This document shows, one piece after another, positions 53,157 through 64,000 of a stretch of 64,000 bases of DNA. Position numbers and translations under genes: made by a program. The stretch is taken from positions 186,001 through 250,000 of the forward strand of contig NZ_QAOJ01000004.1 of assembly GCF_003050835.1 (NCBI RefSeq), read 5' to 3'. The stretch's first letter is position 1. Each line of letters starts with the position of its first letter. The DNA comes from Pseudomonas sp. GV071 (GTDB lineage: Bacteria > Pseudomonadota > Gammaproteobacteria > Pseudomonadales > Pseudomonadaceae). Under the pieces are notes generated by a model that worked only from the letters and a program-made list of their open reading frames with translations, was not told the DNA's origin and ran no database searches.

Positions 53157-54519
53157 CCTTGGCTGGAACCCCCATCGCCTCAACCGCAGGCTCCGCCGAC
53201 CAGCCTTTCAACCGCTCAACACTCGCCCGATACGGCTTCAACCCCTTAGCCAGCAGCGCGATCGAGAACAGCACCGCCACCGTGGTGACGATCAGCAGCG
53301 AATACTGCAGCGCGTTGTCATCACCAAAACCGTAGTCGGTCACCATCGCCACCGCCGTCGGGCCAATGCCCAGGCCGATCAGCGTGATCACGAACAGGTA
53401 GATAGCCGAAGCCTGGCCGCGCATCGAGTTGGGCATGATGTCCTGAATCGCTGCCGGCGCCACGCCGAACGGCATGCTCAGGAAGAACACCGCCGGGCAC
53501 ATGAACACTGAAGCGATATTGCCCGAGCTGGCCAGTGGGAACGCCAGCACGCACGGCAAGGCGCCGATGGCGGCGATCAGGCCGACGCGCATGTTGCCGT
53601 CGGTACGCCCGCGCTTGTTCATCCAGTCGGCCAGACGACCACCGAAGACGATGCCCAGGCAACCAAACACGGCGACGATGCTGCCGTACACCACGCCGAC
53701 GTGGCCGGCGTCCCAGCCATAGGTGCGGATGTAGAAGGTCGGAATCCACGCCGCACTGCCGTAGCCGGCAAAGGCCAAACCCGCGAAGCCGAAGTTGTGG
53801 CACAGCACCGTGCTGCGGTTGGCGCGAATGTAGCGCCCCACTTCGCTCAGCGGCACGGCAACCCCCGCACCGACACCACGACGCGCCGGTTCACGCACGG
53901 CCAGCATCAGCAGGGTGAACAACACGCCGGCCGCACCGAGCAGCAGGAAGATCAGTTGCCAGGGGCGCACTTCCCCCAGCACCGGCAACACCACATCGCC
54001 TTGCGCCGAGGCGAATTTGATTACCAGGCCGCCGAGCAGAAACGCCAGGCCCGAACCCAGGTAAACGCCCATGGAATAGACGCTGATGGCCGTGGCACGG
54101 CGATCACTGGGGAAGCTGTCGGCGATCAGCGAATAGGCCGCTGGCGACAAGGCCGCCTCACCGACACCCACGCCGATTCGGCACAGCAGAAATTGCCAGT
54201 AGAGACGGGCCATGCCGCAGGCAGCGGTCATCGCGCTCCAGAACAGCACGCCAATGGCGATCAGGCCGCGACGGCTTTTGGTGTCGGCCAGGCGCCCGAG
54301 TGGAATGCCACACACGGTGTAGAACAGCGCAAAAGACAAGCCCATCAGCAGGCTCATCTGCGTGTCGCTGATTTCCAGGTCGCGACGGATCGGGCCGACC
54401 AGCAGGTTGAGAATCTGCCGGTCAATGAACGACAAAACGTACGCCACCATCAAAATGGTGACAGTGCCCCAAGCGCGGAGGCTGGAGGGATAACCGGCAT
54501 TATTGTTGTTATGCACCAT
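53152..54519 (-). CDS. MFS transporter (Spinster-like)
   Basis: A 455-residue major-facilitator protein with about 12 spans. Motif A-like GRLADTKSRRGLI is in loop 2-3, and FLLCRIGVGVGEAALSPAAYS fits Spinster-type/organic-solute MFS. The substrate is unknown. GAAGGAG precedes ATG 54519. The stop codon TAG lies in the dispersed repeat at 52991-53156, so the C-terminal end (PAKA) may have been set by repeat insertion. Confidence 0.9.
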   Translation of the reverse strand: MVHNNNNAGYPSSLRAWGTVTILMVAYVLSFIDRQILNLLVGPIRRDLEISDTQMSLLMGLSFALFYTVCGIPLGRLADTKSRRGLIAIGVLFWSAMTAACGMARLYWQFLLCRIGVGVGEAALSPAAYSLIADSFPSDRRATAISVYSMGVYLGSGLAFLLGGLVIKFASAQGDVVLPVLGEVRPWQLIFLLLGAAGVLFTLLMLAVREPARRGVGAGVAVPLSEVGRYIRANRSTVLCHNFGFAGLAFAGYGSAAWIPTFYIRTYGWDAGHVGVVYGSIVAVFGCLGIVFGGRLADWMNKRGRTDGNMRVGLIAAIGALPCVLAFPLASSGNIASVFMCPAVFFLSMPFGVAPAAIQDIMPNSMRGQASAIYLFVITLIGLGIGPTAVAMVTDYGFGDDNALQYSLLIVTTVAVLFSIALLAKGLKPYRASVERLKGWSAEPAVEAMGVPAKA

Positions 54520-54720
54520 GGTCTCCTTCGGCGCTGCCAGTGCAACGCGCGGCCGTTGAAAGTGCTCGCAGAGTAGCCCTATCCACCCTGCCATTTGGCG
54601 GTTATCAGCCAAGCGAATGCAGGGACGAGCCTTTGGCGAATGACTCGCTAGTCAGCACCCATTTTTTACTTCCTGGAATACCTCTTAGGGTTGATTGACG
54701 AGTGATTTTCAGGCCGCCAA

Positions 54721-54786
54721 ATCGCGGCTGAAGCCGCTCCTACAGAGCAAACGAGGTGCTTTTGTAGGAGCGGCTTCAGCCGCGAT
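54721..54786. repeat. REPIN (GTAGGAGCGGC type)
   Basis: atcgcggctgaagccgctcctac and gtaggagcggcttcagccgcgat are perfect inverted arms with a 20-nt loop. Same subfamily as 7227-7289. Confidence 0.95.
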
Positions 54787-54803
54787 GCTGTTAAAACGCA
54801 TAA

Positions 54804-54829
54804 AAAAGCCCCGCCGAGGCGGGGCTTTT
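54804..54829 (-). terminator. Terminator of hemH
   Basis: AAAAGCCCCGCC / GGCGGGGCTTTT arms form a 12-bp stem with T-runs on both strands. Confidence 0.94.
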
Positions 54830-54849
54830 CAGCGCCAGGCAAAAACCTG

Positions 54850-55890
54850 TTACGAATTAAGAGGGTTACCCAGCCCTGCCGGCGCCTGTTCACAGAGCGT
54901 GGTCAGGGTTTGTACCCACTGCGGGTGGTCGTTCAGGCACGGCACCAGCACCAGTTCCTGGCCGCCGGCTTCGTGGAACTGCTCCTGCCCGCGGATGCCA
55001 ATTTCCTCCAGGGTTTCGATGCAATCGGCAACGAACGCCGGGCACATCACCAGCAGCTTTTTCACCCCCTGCTTGCCCAACTCATCCAGGCGCGCTTCGG
55101 TGTAGGGCTCGATCCATTTGTTGCGGCCCAGACGCGATTGGAACGACACCGACCACTGCCCCGGCTTGAGCCCCAAACGCTCGGCAAATGCTTCGGCGCT
55201 GCGCTGGCACTGGCTGCGGTAACAGAAGGCCATGATCTCGTCGCTGACGCCTTTACTATCGGGCGCGCGCAGGTCGTGTTTGGGATCGCGCACCAGCTTG
55301 CGGATATGGCTTTCCGGCAGCCCGTGGAAACTCAGTAGCAGATGATCGAAACCTTGCTCCAGATACGGCTGGGCGCTGGCCACGAGGGCGTCGATATACG
55401 CCGGCTCGGCGAAGAACGGCCGCAGCGTGGCAAATTCCAGCGTCAGGTTCTGCTCGCGTACCACCCGCTTGGCTTCTTCGATCACCGTGGTCACGGTGCT
55501 GTCGGCAAACTGTGGATACAGCGGCGCCAGGGTGACCTTCTTCACGCCTTGCTTGGCCAGGCGGGTCAGCACGGTCTGCAATGAGGGCTCGCCGTAGCGC
55601 ATCGCCAGTTCCACCGGACCGTGTTTCCAGGTGGCGCTCATGGCCGCCTGCAGGCGCTGGCTGAGCACGATCAGTGGTGAACCGCCCTCCCACCAGATCG
55701 AGCCATAGGCTTCGGCCGAGGCTTCCGGGCGTTTGATCAGAATCAGCGACACCAGCAATCGGCGGATCGGCCAAGGCAGGTCGATTACGTAGGGGTCCAT
55801 CAGAAACTGATTGAGGTAGCTGCGTACGTCGGCCACTTGCGGCGAGGCCGGCGAACCGAGGTTGACCAGAAGCAGAGCGTGATCGGTCAT
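54850..55890 (-). CDS. hemH: Ferrochelatase HemH
   Basis: A 346-residue ferrochelatase that inserts Fe2+ into protoporphyrin IX, the last step of heme synthesis. [12 protein letters not shown] opens the fold, the catalytic His is in [11 protein letters not shown] (about 187) and the Glu-rich metal side is in [18 protein letters not shown] 55890 ([12 protein letters not shown]) is chosen by homology; the longer frame is rejected. A TATAAT-like -10 (55965-55970) lies upstream. Confidence 0.96.
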   Translation of the reverse strand: MTDHALLLVNLGSPASPQVADVRSYLNQFLMDPYVIDLPWPIRRLLVSLILIKRPEASAEAYGSIWWEGGSPLIVLSQRLQAAMSATWKHGPVELAMRYGEPSLQTVLTRLAKQGVKKVTLAPLYPQFADSTVTTVIEEAKRVVREQNLTLEFATLRPFFAEPAYIDALVASAQPYLEQGFDHLLLSFHGLPESHIRKLVRDPKHDLRAPDSKGVSDEIMAFCYRSQCQRSAEAFAERLGLKPGQWSVSFQSRLGRNKWIEPYTEARLDELGKQGVKKLLVMCPAFVADCIETLEEIGIRGQEQFHEAGGQELVLVPCLNDHPQWVQTLTTLCEQAPAGLGNPLNS

Positions 55891-57215
<1,325 letters not shown>

Positions 57216-57218
57216 AAG

Positions 57219-57269
57219 CCCCTAACCCCAATCCTCTCCCGCAAACGGGAGAGGGGCCAGGGGTGAGGG
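57219..57269. repeat. Palindromic repeat (CCTCTCCCGC...GGGAGAGG type)
   Basis: Arms cccctaaccccaatcctctcccgc and cgggagaggggccaggggtgaggg. A shorter relative of 48182-48294. Confidence 0.85.
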
Positions 57270-57336
57270 CCAGCCGTTACGCGATCCATAGGCAAATGCT
57301 ACCCTCGCTTTGCCCCTCCCCCAGCAGTCCTTGCCC

Positions 57337-58284
57337 ATGACCGACCTCGCCAATCAGCTGGAAACCGACAGCTCCATCTACAAAACCCTGCTCGAGTCGA
57401 CCAAAGCCATTCCCTGGCGCATCGACTGGAAGACCCTGCAGTTCACCTACATCGGCCCGCAGATTGAAGCGCTGCTAGGCTGGACGCCAGACAGCTGGAA
57501 AACCGTCGACGACTGGGCCACCCGCATGCACCCGGAAGACCGCGACTATGTGGTGAATTTCTGCGTGTCGCAGTCCCAGGCCGGCACCGACCACGAGGCC
57601 GACTACCGCGCCCTGACCAAAGACGGCGACTACGTGTGGATTCGCGATGTGGTGCACGTGGTACGCAAGGGCGAGGAAGTGGAAGCGTTGATCGGCTTCA
57701 TGTTCGACATCAGCGAACGCAAGCAGACCGAAGAGAAGCTGCTGGCCCTACAGAAGGAGCTGGAAGAGCTGTCGTTCAAAGACGGCCTGACCGGGGTGGC
57801 CAACCGACGCATGTTCGACTCGATCATCGAAGTGGAATGGAGCAACGCCCAGCGCAACCACCAACCGCTGTCGGTGGTGCTGCTGGATATCGACTACTTC
57901 AAACAATACAACGACCACTACGGCCACTTGGGCGGCGACGACTGCCTCAAGCGCGTTGGCCAGGTACTGAGCCGCGCGGCTACCCGCTCGCGGGATTTCG
58001 TCGCGCGTTTTGGTGGCGAAGAGTTCGTCCTGGTCTTGCCGGAAACCGACCGTGCCGCCGCCATGACCGTGGCCGAACGCTGCCGGCAATTGCTGCTGGA
58101 TGAGCACATCGAGCACCAGCAATCTCAGGTCGGCCCGCACCTGACCATCAGCCTCGGCGTCGGCACCTTGATTCCCACCGCCCACAGCCAACCCAGCGCC
58201 TTTATCGCCGAGGTCGACAAACTGCTATACAAGGCCAAACAGAAGGGCCGCAACCGCGTCGAACAGAACAAGGCAGAGGAGTAA
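57337..58284 (+). CDS. PAS-GGDEF diguanylate cyclase
   Basis: A 315-residue soluble protein with an N-terminal PAS domain (about 20-130: FTYIGPQIEALLGWTPDSW, HPEDRDYVV) and a C-terminal GGDEF domain. The active site is GGEEF at about 226-230 with RSRD five residues earlier, an intact I-site. The D-to-E change is common in active cyclases. It probably makes cyclic-di-GMP in response to a cytosolic signal. ATG 57337 is chosen; the GNAT gene follows after 4 nt. Confidence 0.93.
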   Translation: MTDLANQLETDSSIYKTLLESTKAIPWRIDWKTLQFTYIGPQIEALLGWTPDSWKTVDDWATRMHPEDRDYVVNFCVSQSQAGTDHEADYRALTKDGDYVWIRDVVHVVRKGEEVEALIGFMFDISERKQTEEKLLALQKELEELSFKDGLTGVANRRMFDSIIEVEWSNAQRNHQPLSVVLLDIDYFKQYNDHYGHLGGDDCLKRVGQVLSRAATRSRDFVARFGGEEFVLVLPETDRAAAMTVAERCRQLLLDEHIEHQQSQVGPHLTISLGVGTLIPTAHSQPSAFIAEVDKLLYKAKQKGRNRVEQNKAEE

Positions 58285-58288
58285 GGCG

Positions 58289-58705
58289 TTGCGTATCAGC
58301 ACCGATAAAAGCGAACTGAATGTGCCACTGATTCATCAGTTTCTCAGCGAGCAGTCGTATTGGGCCAAAGGCATTCCACGCGCCACGGTGGACAAATCCA
58401 TTGCTCACTCGCTGTGCTTTGGCGGCTACCTCGACGGCCAGCAGATCGCCTTCGCCCGCGTGGTCTCCGACTACGCCACCTTCGCCAACCTGGTGGACGT
58501 ATTCGTCCTGCCCAGTGAACGCGGCAAGGGCTACAGCAAAGCACTGATGGCCGCCGTCTTCGACCATCCGGAACTGCAAGGCCTGCGCCGCTTCATGCTG
58601 GCCACCTCGGATGCCCACAGCCTGTACGCCCAATTCGGTTTTACCGCTCCGGCCAACCCGCAGGTATTCATGGAACGCCACGTGCCTGGTATCTACATCC
58701 ACTAA
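58289..58705 (+). CDS. GNAT-family N-acetyltransferase
   Basis: A 138-residue GNAT protein. VDVFVLPSERGKGYSKALMAAVFDH is motif A (acetyl-CoA pyrophosphate loop R-G-K-G-Y-S), and ATSDAHSLYAQFGF is motif B. It starts with TTG after AGGAG, 4 nt from the diguanylate cyclase stop, so it is cotranscribed. The substrate is unknown. Confidence 0.88.
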   Translation: MRISTDKSELNVPLIHQFLSEQSYWAKGIPRATVDKSIAHSLCFGGYLDGQQIAFARVVSDYATFANLVDVFVLPSERGKGYSKALMAAVFDHPELQGLRRFMLATSDAHSLYAQFGFTAPANPQVFMERHVPGIYIH

Positions 58706-58723
58706 CAGCAGCGTCAGCCCCAA

Positions 58724-58752
58724 TAAAAAAGGAGCCTTTCGGCTCCTTTTTT
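58724..58752. terminator. Bidirectional terminator between GNAT and aapP
   Basis: AAAAAAGGAGCC / GGCTCCTTTTTT arms with a TTTC loop, serving genes converging from both sides. Confidence 0.94.
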
Positions 58753-58767
58753 CTGACTCATCACCTA

Positions 58768-59532
58768 CTAGTGCAGGATCTGGCTCAGGAACAGCTTGGT
58801 GCGGTCGCTTTGCGGGTTGTCGAAGAAGTCGTTTGGCGGTGCCTGTTCAACGATTTCGCCTTTGTCCATAAAGATCACGCGGTTGGCCACGGTGCGGGCA
58901 AAGCCCATTTCGTGGGTTACGCAGAGCATGGTCATGCCGTCTTCGGCCAGGCCGATCATGGTGTCGAGCACCTCTTTCACCATCTCGGGGTCGAGGGCGG
59001 AAGTGGGTTCGTCGAACAGCATGATTTTCGGTTTCATGCACAGGGCACGGGCAATCGCCACACGCTGTTGCTGACCACCGGAGAGCTGGCCCGGGTACTT
59101 GTGCGCTTGCTCTGGAATGCGCACGCGCTCCAGGTAATGCATGGCAATTTCTTCAGCCTTGCGCTTGGGCATCTTGCGGACCCACATCGGTGCCAGGGTG
59201 CAGTTCTGCAGAATGGTCAGATGGGGGAACAGGTTGAAGTGCTGGAACACCATGCCGACTTCGCGGCGGATCGCTTCGATCTGCTTGAGGTCGTTGGTCA
59301 GTTCCACGCCATCGACGACGATGCGGCCCTGCTGGTGTTCTTCCAGGCGGTTGAGGCAGCGGATGGTGGTCGACTTGCCCGAGCCCGAGGGCCCGCACAA
59401 AACGATCCGCTCACCCTGCTTCACGTTCAGGTTGATGTCTTTGAGTACGTGAAACTGGCCGTACCATTTGTTCACGCCCTGCATTTGGATAATGCCTTCA
59501 GGGCTCACAGGCTGTTTGATCGCTTCGCTCAT
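58768..59532 (-). CDS. aapP: General L-amino acid ABC transporter ATP-binding protein AapP
   Basis: A 254-residue ABC ATPase. Walker A is GPSGSGKST (about 42-50), the signature [15 protein letters not shown], Walker [15 protein letters not shown], and the H-loop VTHEMGF. It powers uptake with AapQ and AapM. It is the last gene of aapJQMP, 11 nt after aapM. The length is typical of polar amino acid importers. Confidence 0.95.
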   Translation of the reverse strand: MSEAIKQPVSPEGIIQMQGVNKWYGQFHVLKDINLNVKQGERIVLCGPSGSGKSTTIRCLNRLEEHQQGRIVVDGVELTNDLKQIEAIRREVGMVFQHFNLFPHLTILQNCTLAPMWVRKMPKRKAEEIAMHYLERVRIPEQAHKYPGQLSGGQQQRVAIARALCMKPKIMLFDEPTSALDPEMVKEVLDTMIGLAEDGMTMLCVTHEMGFARTVANRVIFMDKGEIVEQAPPNDFFDNPQSDRTKLFLSQILH

Positions 59533-59543
59533 TTAATCGACTC

Positions 59544-60641
59544 CTAACGCTTGTGGCCTGTGTCCAGCTTGCGCTCCAGGTGCATGGAGTAGCGGGACAT
59601 ACCAAAACAGAAAATCCAGAAGACCAGGGCTGCAAACACGTAGCCCTCGGTGGCCATGCCCAACCAGGTTGGGTCGGCAGCGGCTTGTTTGACGCTGTTG
59701 AGCAGGTCGAACAGGCCGATGATGATCACCAGGCTGGTGTCTTTGAACAGGGCAATGAAGGTGTTGACGATGCCGGGAATCACCATCTTCAGGGCTTGCG
59801 GCAGGATCACCAGGCCCATGCTGCGCCAGTAACCCAGGCCCATCGCGGCAGCTGCCTCGTATTGGCCCTTGGGAATGGCTTGCAGACCACCACGTACCAC
59901 CTCGGCCACGTAGGCCGATTGGAACAGGATCACGCCGATCAGCGCCCGCAGCAGTTTGTCGAAGCTCATGCCCTCAGGCAGGAACAGCGGCAGCATCACC
60001 GAGGACATAAACAGCACGGTGATCAACGGCACGCCGCGCCAGAATTCAATGAAGGTCACGCTGACCACTCGAATCGCCGGCAGGTTCGAACGCCGTCCCA
60101 ACGCCAGCAGAATGCCCAGCGGCAACGCACCGGCAATACCGACGGTGGCGATCACCAGGGTCAGCATCAGGCCGCCCCATTTGCTGGTGGCAACGTTTTC
60201 CAGACCGAAGTAACCGCCGTGCAGCAGCCAGAAGGCAACCAGCGGGTAGATGATCAGAAAGCCGATGCCGTAAGCGGCCTTGCGCGGGAACTTGTTGATG
60301 AACAAAGGCGCCACGCCAATGATCGCCAGCCACACGGTGGCATCTACGCGCCAACGGAATTCGCTGGGGTAGAAGCCGTACATGAACTGCCCGAAGCGCT
60401 GTTGGATAAACACCCAGCAAGCGCCTTCCTTGGTGCAGTCGGCGCGGGTGGTGCCGACCCAGTTGGCGTCAAACAGGGTCCAGTTCAGCAGCGGCGGCAC
60501 GATCAGCCAGATCAGGTAGATGGCAAACAGTGTCAGCAGCGTGTTGAGCCAGTTGGAGAACAGATTGGCCCGCATCCACGCCACCACGCCGACGCTTTTG
60601 CGCGGCGGTGGCATGTCGGGTTTGAAAGTATGAGTCGTCAT
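59544..60641 (-). CDS. aapM: General L-amino acid ABC transporter permease AapM
   Basis: A 365-residue membrane protein with an N-terminal extension and a HisM-type core (EAAAAMGLGYWRSMGLVILPQALK is the EAA loop contacting AapP). The long segment between spans 1 and 2 (GTTRADCTKEGACWVFIQQRF) is typical of AapM. It lies 10 nt after aapQ. Confidence 0.94.
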   Translation of the reverse strand: MTTHTFKPDMPPPRKSVGVVAWMRANLFSNWLNTLLTLFAIYLIWLIVPPLLNWTLFDANWVGTTRADCTKEGACWVFIQQRFGQFMYGFYPSEFRWRVDATVWLAIIGVAPLFINKFPRKAAYGIGFLIIYPLVAFWLLHGGYFGLENVATSKWGGLMLTLVIATVGIAGALPLGILLALGRRSNLPAIRVVSVTFIEFWRGVPLITVLFMSSVMLPLFLPEGMSFDKLLRALIGVILFQSAYVAEVVRGGLQAIPKGQYEAAAAMGLGYWRSMGLVILPQALKMVIPGIVNTFIALFKDTSLVIIIGLFDLLNSVKQAAADPTWLGMATEGYVFAALVFWIFCFGMSRYSMHLERKLDTGHKR

Positions 60642-60651
60642 GCGCCTTTCC

Positions 60652-61830
60652 TCACCGCTCGATCAACGCAATGCGCTTGTTGTACCAGTTCATCAACAGC
60701 GAAATGCTGATGCTGATGGCCAGGTACACGCTCATGGTGATGGCAATTACTTCGATGGCCTGACCGGTCTGGTTGAGCACCGTGCCGGCAAACAGCGAAA
60801 CCATGTCCGGGTAACCGATACCGGCCGCCAGAGAGGAGTTTTTCGCCAGGTTCAGGTATTGGCTGGTCAACGGCGGAATGATCACGCGCAGGGCTTGCGG
60901 GATGATCACTTTACGCAGCGTCGGGCCGTTGCGCAGACCCAGGGAGTGAGCCGCTTCAGTCTGGCCATGGCTGACCGACTTGATGCCCGACCGCACGATC
61001 TCCGCAATAAACGCAGCGGTGTACGCCGTCAGGGCGATGGTCAGTGCCAACAGCTCGGGGATCATTACCCAGCCGCCAACGAAGTTGAAGCCTTTCAGCG
61101 TCGGCGCCACCCAGTGCACCGGAGCCCCGAACACCAACACGCTCAGCGCAGGAATCACCAGCATGATCGCCAGGCCCACCCAGAACTTGTGGAACGGCAC
61201 GCCCGTGGCTTCGAAGCGCTTGTTGGCCCAACGCACCATCAGCGTGGTCGCCACAATCGCCAGCAGCACGGCCACGGCAAAGGCGCCGGAGCCTTCCGCC
61301 ATGGTGCCTTCGGGCATGTACAGACCGCGGTTACTGAGGAAAAAACTGTCGGCGATATTCAGGCTGTTGCGCGGCCCTGGCAGCGGCAGCAACACCGCGA
61401 AGTACCAGAACAGAATCTGCAGCAGCGGCGGGATATTGCGGAAAGTCTCGATATAAACAGTTGCCAGCTTGCTGACCATCCAGTTGGACGACAGCCGCGC
61501 CACACCGAGAATGAACCCGAGGATGGTGGCAAACACGATACCGATGGCCGACACCAGCAGGGTGTTCAGCAGACCGATGACGAACACCCGTGCGTAGGTG
61601 TCGGACTCGGTGTAACTGATCAGGTGCTGAGCGATACCGAAACCGGCGCTGTTTTCCAGAAAGCCGAAACCCGAGGTGATGCCCCGGTGTTGCAGGTTGG
61701 TCTGTGTGTTATCGAACAGAAACCAGCCCATGGAGATCACCGCCACAATGGTGATGATCTGAAATAGCCAGGCACGGATACGCGGGTCGCTTAGCGAAAA
61801 GCCCCGCGATGAGCCGATTTGATTTTGCAT
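60652..61830 (-). CDS. aapQ: General L-amino acid ABC transporter permease AapQ
   Basis: A 392-residue permease. The EAA-type loop is EAAHSLGLRNGPTLRKVIIPQALR, and the inserted periplasmic loop before the core (ADSFFLSNRGLYMPEG) is typical of AapQ. It forms the membrane channel with AapM. ATG 61830 follows the hairpin at 61865-61893 that separates it from aapJ. Confidence 0.94.
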   Translation of the reverse strand: MQNQIGSSRGFSLSDPRIRAWLFQIITIVAVISMGWFLFDNTQTNLQHRGITSGFGFLENSAGFGIAQHLISYTESDTYARVFVIGLLNTLLVSAIGIVFATILGFILGVARLSSNWMVSKLATVYIETFRNIPPLLQILFWYFAVLLPLPGPRNSLNIADSFFLSNRGLYMPEGTMAEGSGAFAVAVLLAIVATTLMVRWANKRFEATGVPFHKFWVGLAIMLVIPALSVLVFGAPVHWVAPTLKGFNFVGGWVMIPELLALTIALTAYTAAFIAEIVRSGIKSVSHGQTEAAHSLGLRNGPTLRKVIIPQALRVIIPPLTSQYLNLAKNSSLAAGIGYPDMVSLFAGTVLNQTGQAIEVIAITMSVYLAISISISLLMNWYNKRIALIER

Positions 61831-61864
61831 GGAGTGAGTGCCCCAGGAACGTTGAAACGGAAAA

Positions 61865-61893
61865 GCCCAGTGACCGGATACCGATCACTGGGC
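61865..61893 (-). terminator. Intercistronic hairpin between aapJ and aapQ
   Basis: GCCCAGTGA / TCACTGGGC is a perfect 9-bp stem, and the minus strand continues CTTTTCC. Such a leaky terminator or stabiliser would keep aapJ mRNA more abundant than the rest of the operon. Confidence 0.8.
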
Positions 61894-61941
61894 AGGCCAC
61901 CTAGCCGAGCGCAGACGTTTTCACTCGGCCTGGAAGACCGA

Positions 61942-62970
61942 TCAGCGTACTGGTGGAGCGTACTGCAGGCCGCCTTTGTTCCAGAGTGCGTTCAGGCCGC
62001 GCTCGATTTTCAGCTCGCTGCCGGCACCGACGTTGCGGTCGAACACTTCGCCGTAGTTACCCACTTGCTTGATGATCTGCACGGCCCAGTCTTTCGGCAG
62101 TTTCAGGTCTTTGCCGTATTCGCCGTCAGCACCCAGCAGACGCAGAACGTCTGGGTTCTTGCTGCCTTTGGCTTCAGCTTCAACGTTCTTCGAAGTCACA
62201 CCGGCTTCTTCAGCGTTGAGCATGGCGAACAGAGTCCACTTGACGATGCTGAACCACTCTTCGTCGCCTTTACGTACGACTGGGCCCAGTGGCTCCTTGG
62301 AGATCACTTCCGGCAGAACCACGTAGTCGCCCGGCTGAGCCAGCTTGATACGCTGAGCGTAGAGCTGCGACTGGTCGGAGGTCAGCACGTCGCAACGGCT
62401 GGCTTCCAGCGACTTGGCGCTTTCGTCGGAGGTATCGAAGGTGATCGGGGTGTATTTCAGACCGTTCGAACGGAAGTAGTCGGACACGTTCAGTTCGGTA
62501 GTGGTACCGGCCTGGATGCAGATGGTCGCGCCGTCGAGTTCCTTGGCGCTGGAAACGCCGAGCTTCTTGTTAACCAGGAAGCCGATACCGTCGTAGTAGG
62601 TTACGCCGGTGAACACCAGGCCCATGCCCGCGTCGCGGGAGCTGGTCCAGGTGGTGTTACGCGAGAGCATGTCGACTTCGCCGGACTGGATCGCGGTGAA
62701 GCGCTCTTTAGCGGTCAACGGGCTGTATTTTACTTTCGAGGCATCGCCCAACACGGCGGCAGCAACACCGCGGCAGATATCAACGTCGATACCCTGGTAG
62801 TTGCCCTTGGCATCTGGAACCGAGAAGCCCGGCAGACCGTCACTTACACCGCACTGAACAAAGCCTTGTTTCTTGACTTTATCCAGAGTCGCGCCCGCTT
62901 GAGCGAAGCCGCTGGCGCCAAGAATGGTCGCTGCGGTCAGGATAGCCAGGGTGGATTTCACCATCTTCAT
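61942..62970 (-). CDS. aapJ: General L-amino acid periplasmic binding protein AapJ
   Basis: A 342-residue protein. The signal peptide MKMVKSTLAILTAATILGASGFAQA is followed by a type 2 amino-acid-binding fold (VQCGVSDGLPGFSVPDAKGNYQGIDVDICRG; AGTTTELNVSDYF). GGAGG sits 6 nt before ATG 62970. First gene of aapJQMP; broad L-amino-acid uptake is expected from the family. Confidence 0.95.
   Translation of the reverse strand: MKMVKSTLAILTAATILGASGFAQAGATLDKVKKQGFVQCGVSDGLPGFSVPDAKGNYQGIDVDICRGVAAAVLGDASKVKYSPLTAKERFTAIQSGEVDMLSRNTTWTSSRDAGMGLVFTGVTYYDGIGFLVNKKLGVSSAKELDGATICIQAGTTTELNVSDYFRSNGLKYTPITFDTSDESAKSLEASRCDVLTSDQSQLYAQRIKLAQPGDYVVLPEVISKEPLGPVVRKGDEEWFSIVKWTLFAMLNAEEAGVTSKNVEAEAKGSKNPDVLRLLGADGEYGKDLKLPKDWAVQIIKQVGNYGEVFDRNVGAGSELKIERGLNALWNKGGLQYAPPVR

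Positions 62971-64000
<1,030 letters not shown>

Larger units (their letters stand above)
54520..54849. other. 330-bp intergenic region between MFS and hemH
   Basis: It contains the MFS leader, a REPIN (54721-54786) and the hemH terminator (54804-54829). No ORF is supported. Confidence 0.7.

Overview
This window is high-GC bacterial DNA that reads as core chromosome of a Pseudomonas of the fluorescens lineage. Three things point there: the protein families (DUF3509, a PA4642-type protein, RhlB with a Pro/Ala-rich tail, an AapJQMP transporter next to a PA3859-type esterase), the gene neighbourhoods (a PA4642-like gene, then hpt, upp and uraA), and many REP/REPIN elements of the GTAGGAGCGGC and GTGGGAGGGGC types between genes. 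I count 68 protein genes, two of them cut by the window ends. I see no tRNA, rRNA, CRISPR array, transposase or prophage.

Layout. 1-9.2 kb: a truncated SRAP gene, a DUF2007/CPXCG pair, an acyltransferase, a membrane dipeptidase, the DEAD-box helicase rhlB, molybdopterin genes moaC-moaD-moaE, and a drug/metabolite-type exporter divergent from an AraC regulator. 9.3-15.6 kb: an iron-uptake cluster on the minus strand, running ECF sigma factor, FecR, TonB receptor with STN domain, DUF3649, PepSY-TM protein, DUF3325. 15.8-22.5 kb: two divergent DUF3509 paralogues, psiE, an exported metallo-beta-lactamase-fold protein, yebG behind a near-consensus LexA box, trxB, cysZ and a GT4 glycosyltransferase. 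23.3-28.7 kb: a hydroxyproline catabolic cluster (epimerase, three-subunit dehydrogenase, PAS-AraC regulator, DapA-type deaminase). 28.8-33.6 kb: hpt, upp-uraA, a Leu/Glu-type dehydrogenase and a SirB1 protein.

34-41 kb: a CHASE-GGDEF diguanylate cyclase with a cotranscribed periplasmic binding protein, a CptA-like phosphoethanolamine transferase and a very large MalT-type LuxR regulator. 41.2-48.8 kb (minus strand): DUF1329, DUF1302, an MFE-2-like SDR, a lipoprotein, an alpha/beta hydrolase, a class II aldolase-family protein and a flavodoxin. 49-52.9 kb (plus strand): a PilZ-like protein, an ABM-domain protein, folM-folX, DUF1244-HopJ and DUF1089. 53-58.7 kb: an MFS transporter, hemH, a renalase-like flavoprotein and a PAS-GGDEF/GNAT pair. 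58.7-64 kb: aapJQMP and the start of a carboxylesterase.

How the genes work together. The iron cluster is a cell-surface signalling unit plus a likely periplasmic siderophore reductase. The Lhp-type genes take trans-4-hydroxy-L-proline to alpha-ketoglutarate semialdehyde; the last dehydrogenase and an importer are not in the window. Two diguanylate cyclases, both with an intact product-inhibition site, and a PilZ-like protein give a cyclic-di-GMP theme. The DUF1329/DUF1302/LuxR/SDR group looks like hydrophobic-substrate or fatty-acyl metabolism. I found no clearly new large system. The best leads are modest: the binding-protein/CHASE-GGDEF bicistron, the DUF3509 intergenic hairpin, the DUF1329/DUF1302 group, the Asn-to-His change in the SRAP protein and several unexplained palindromes.
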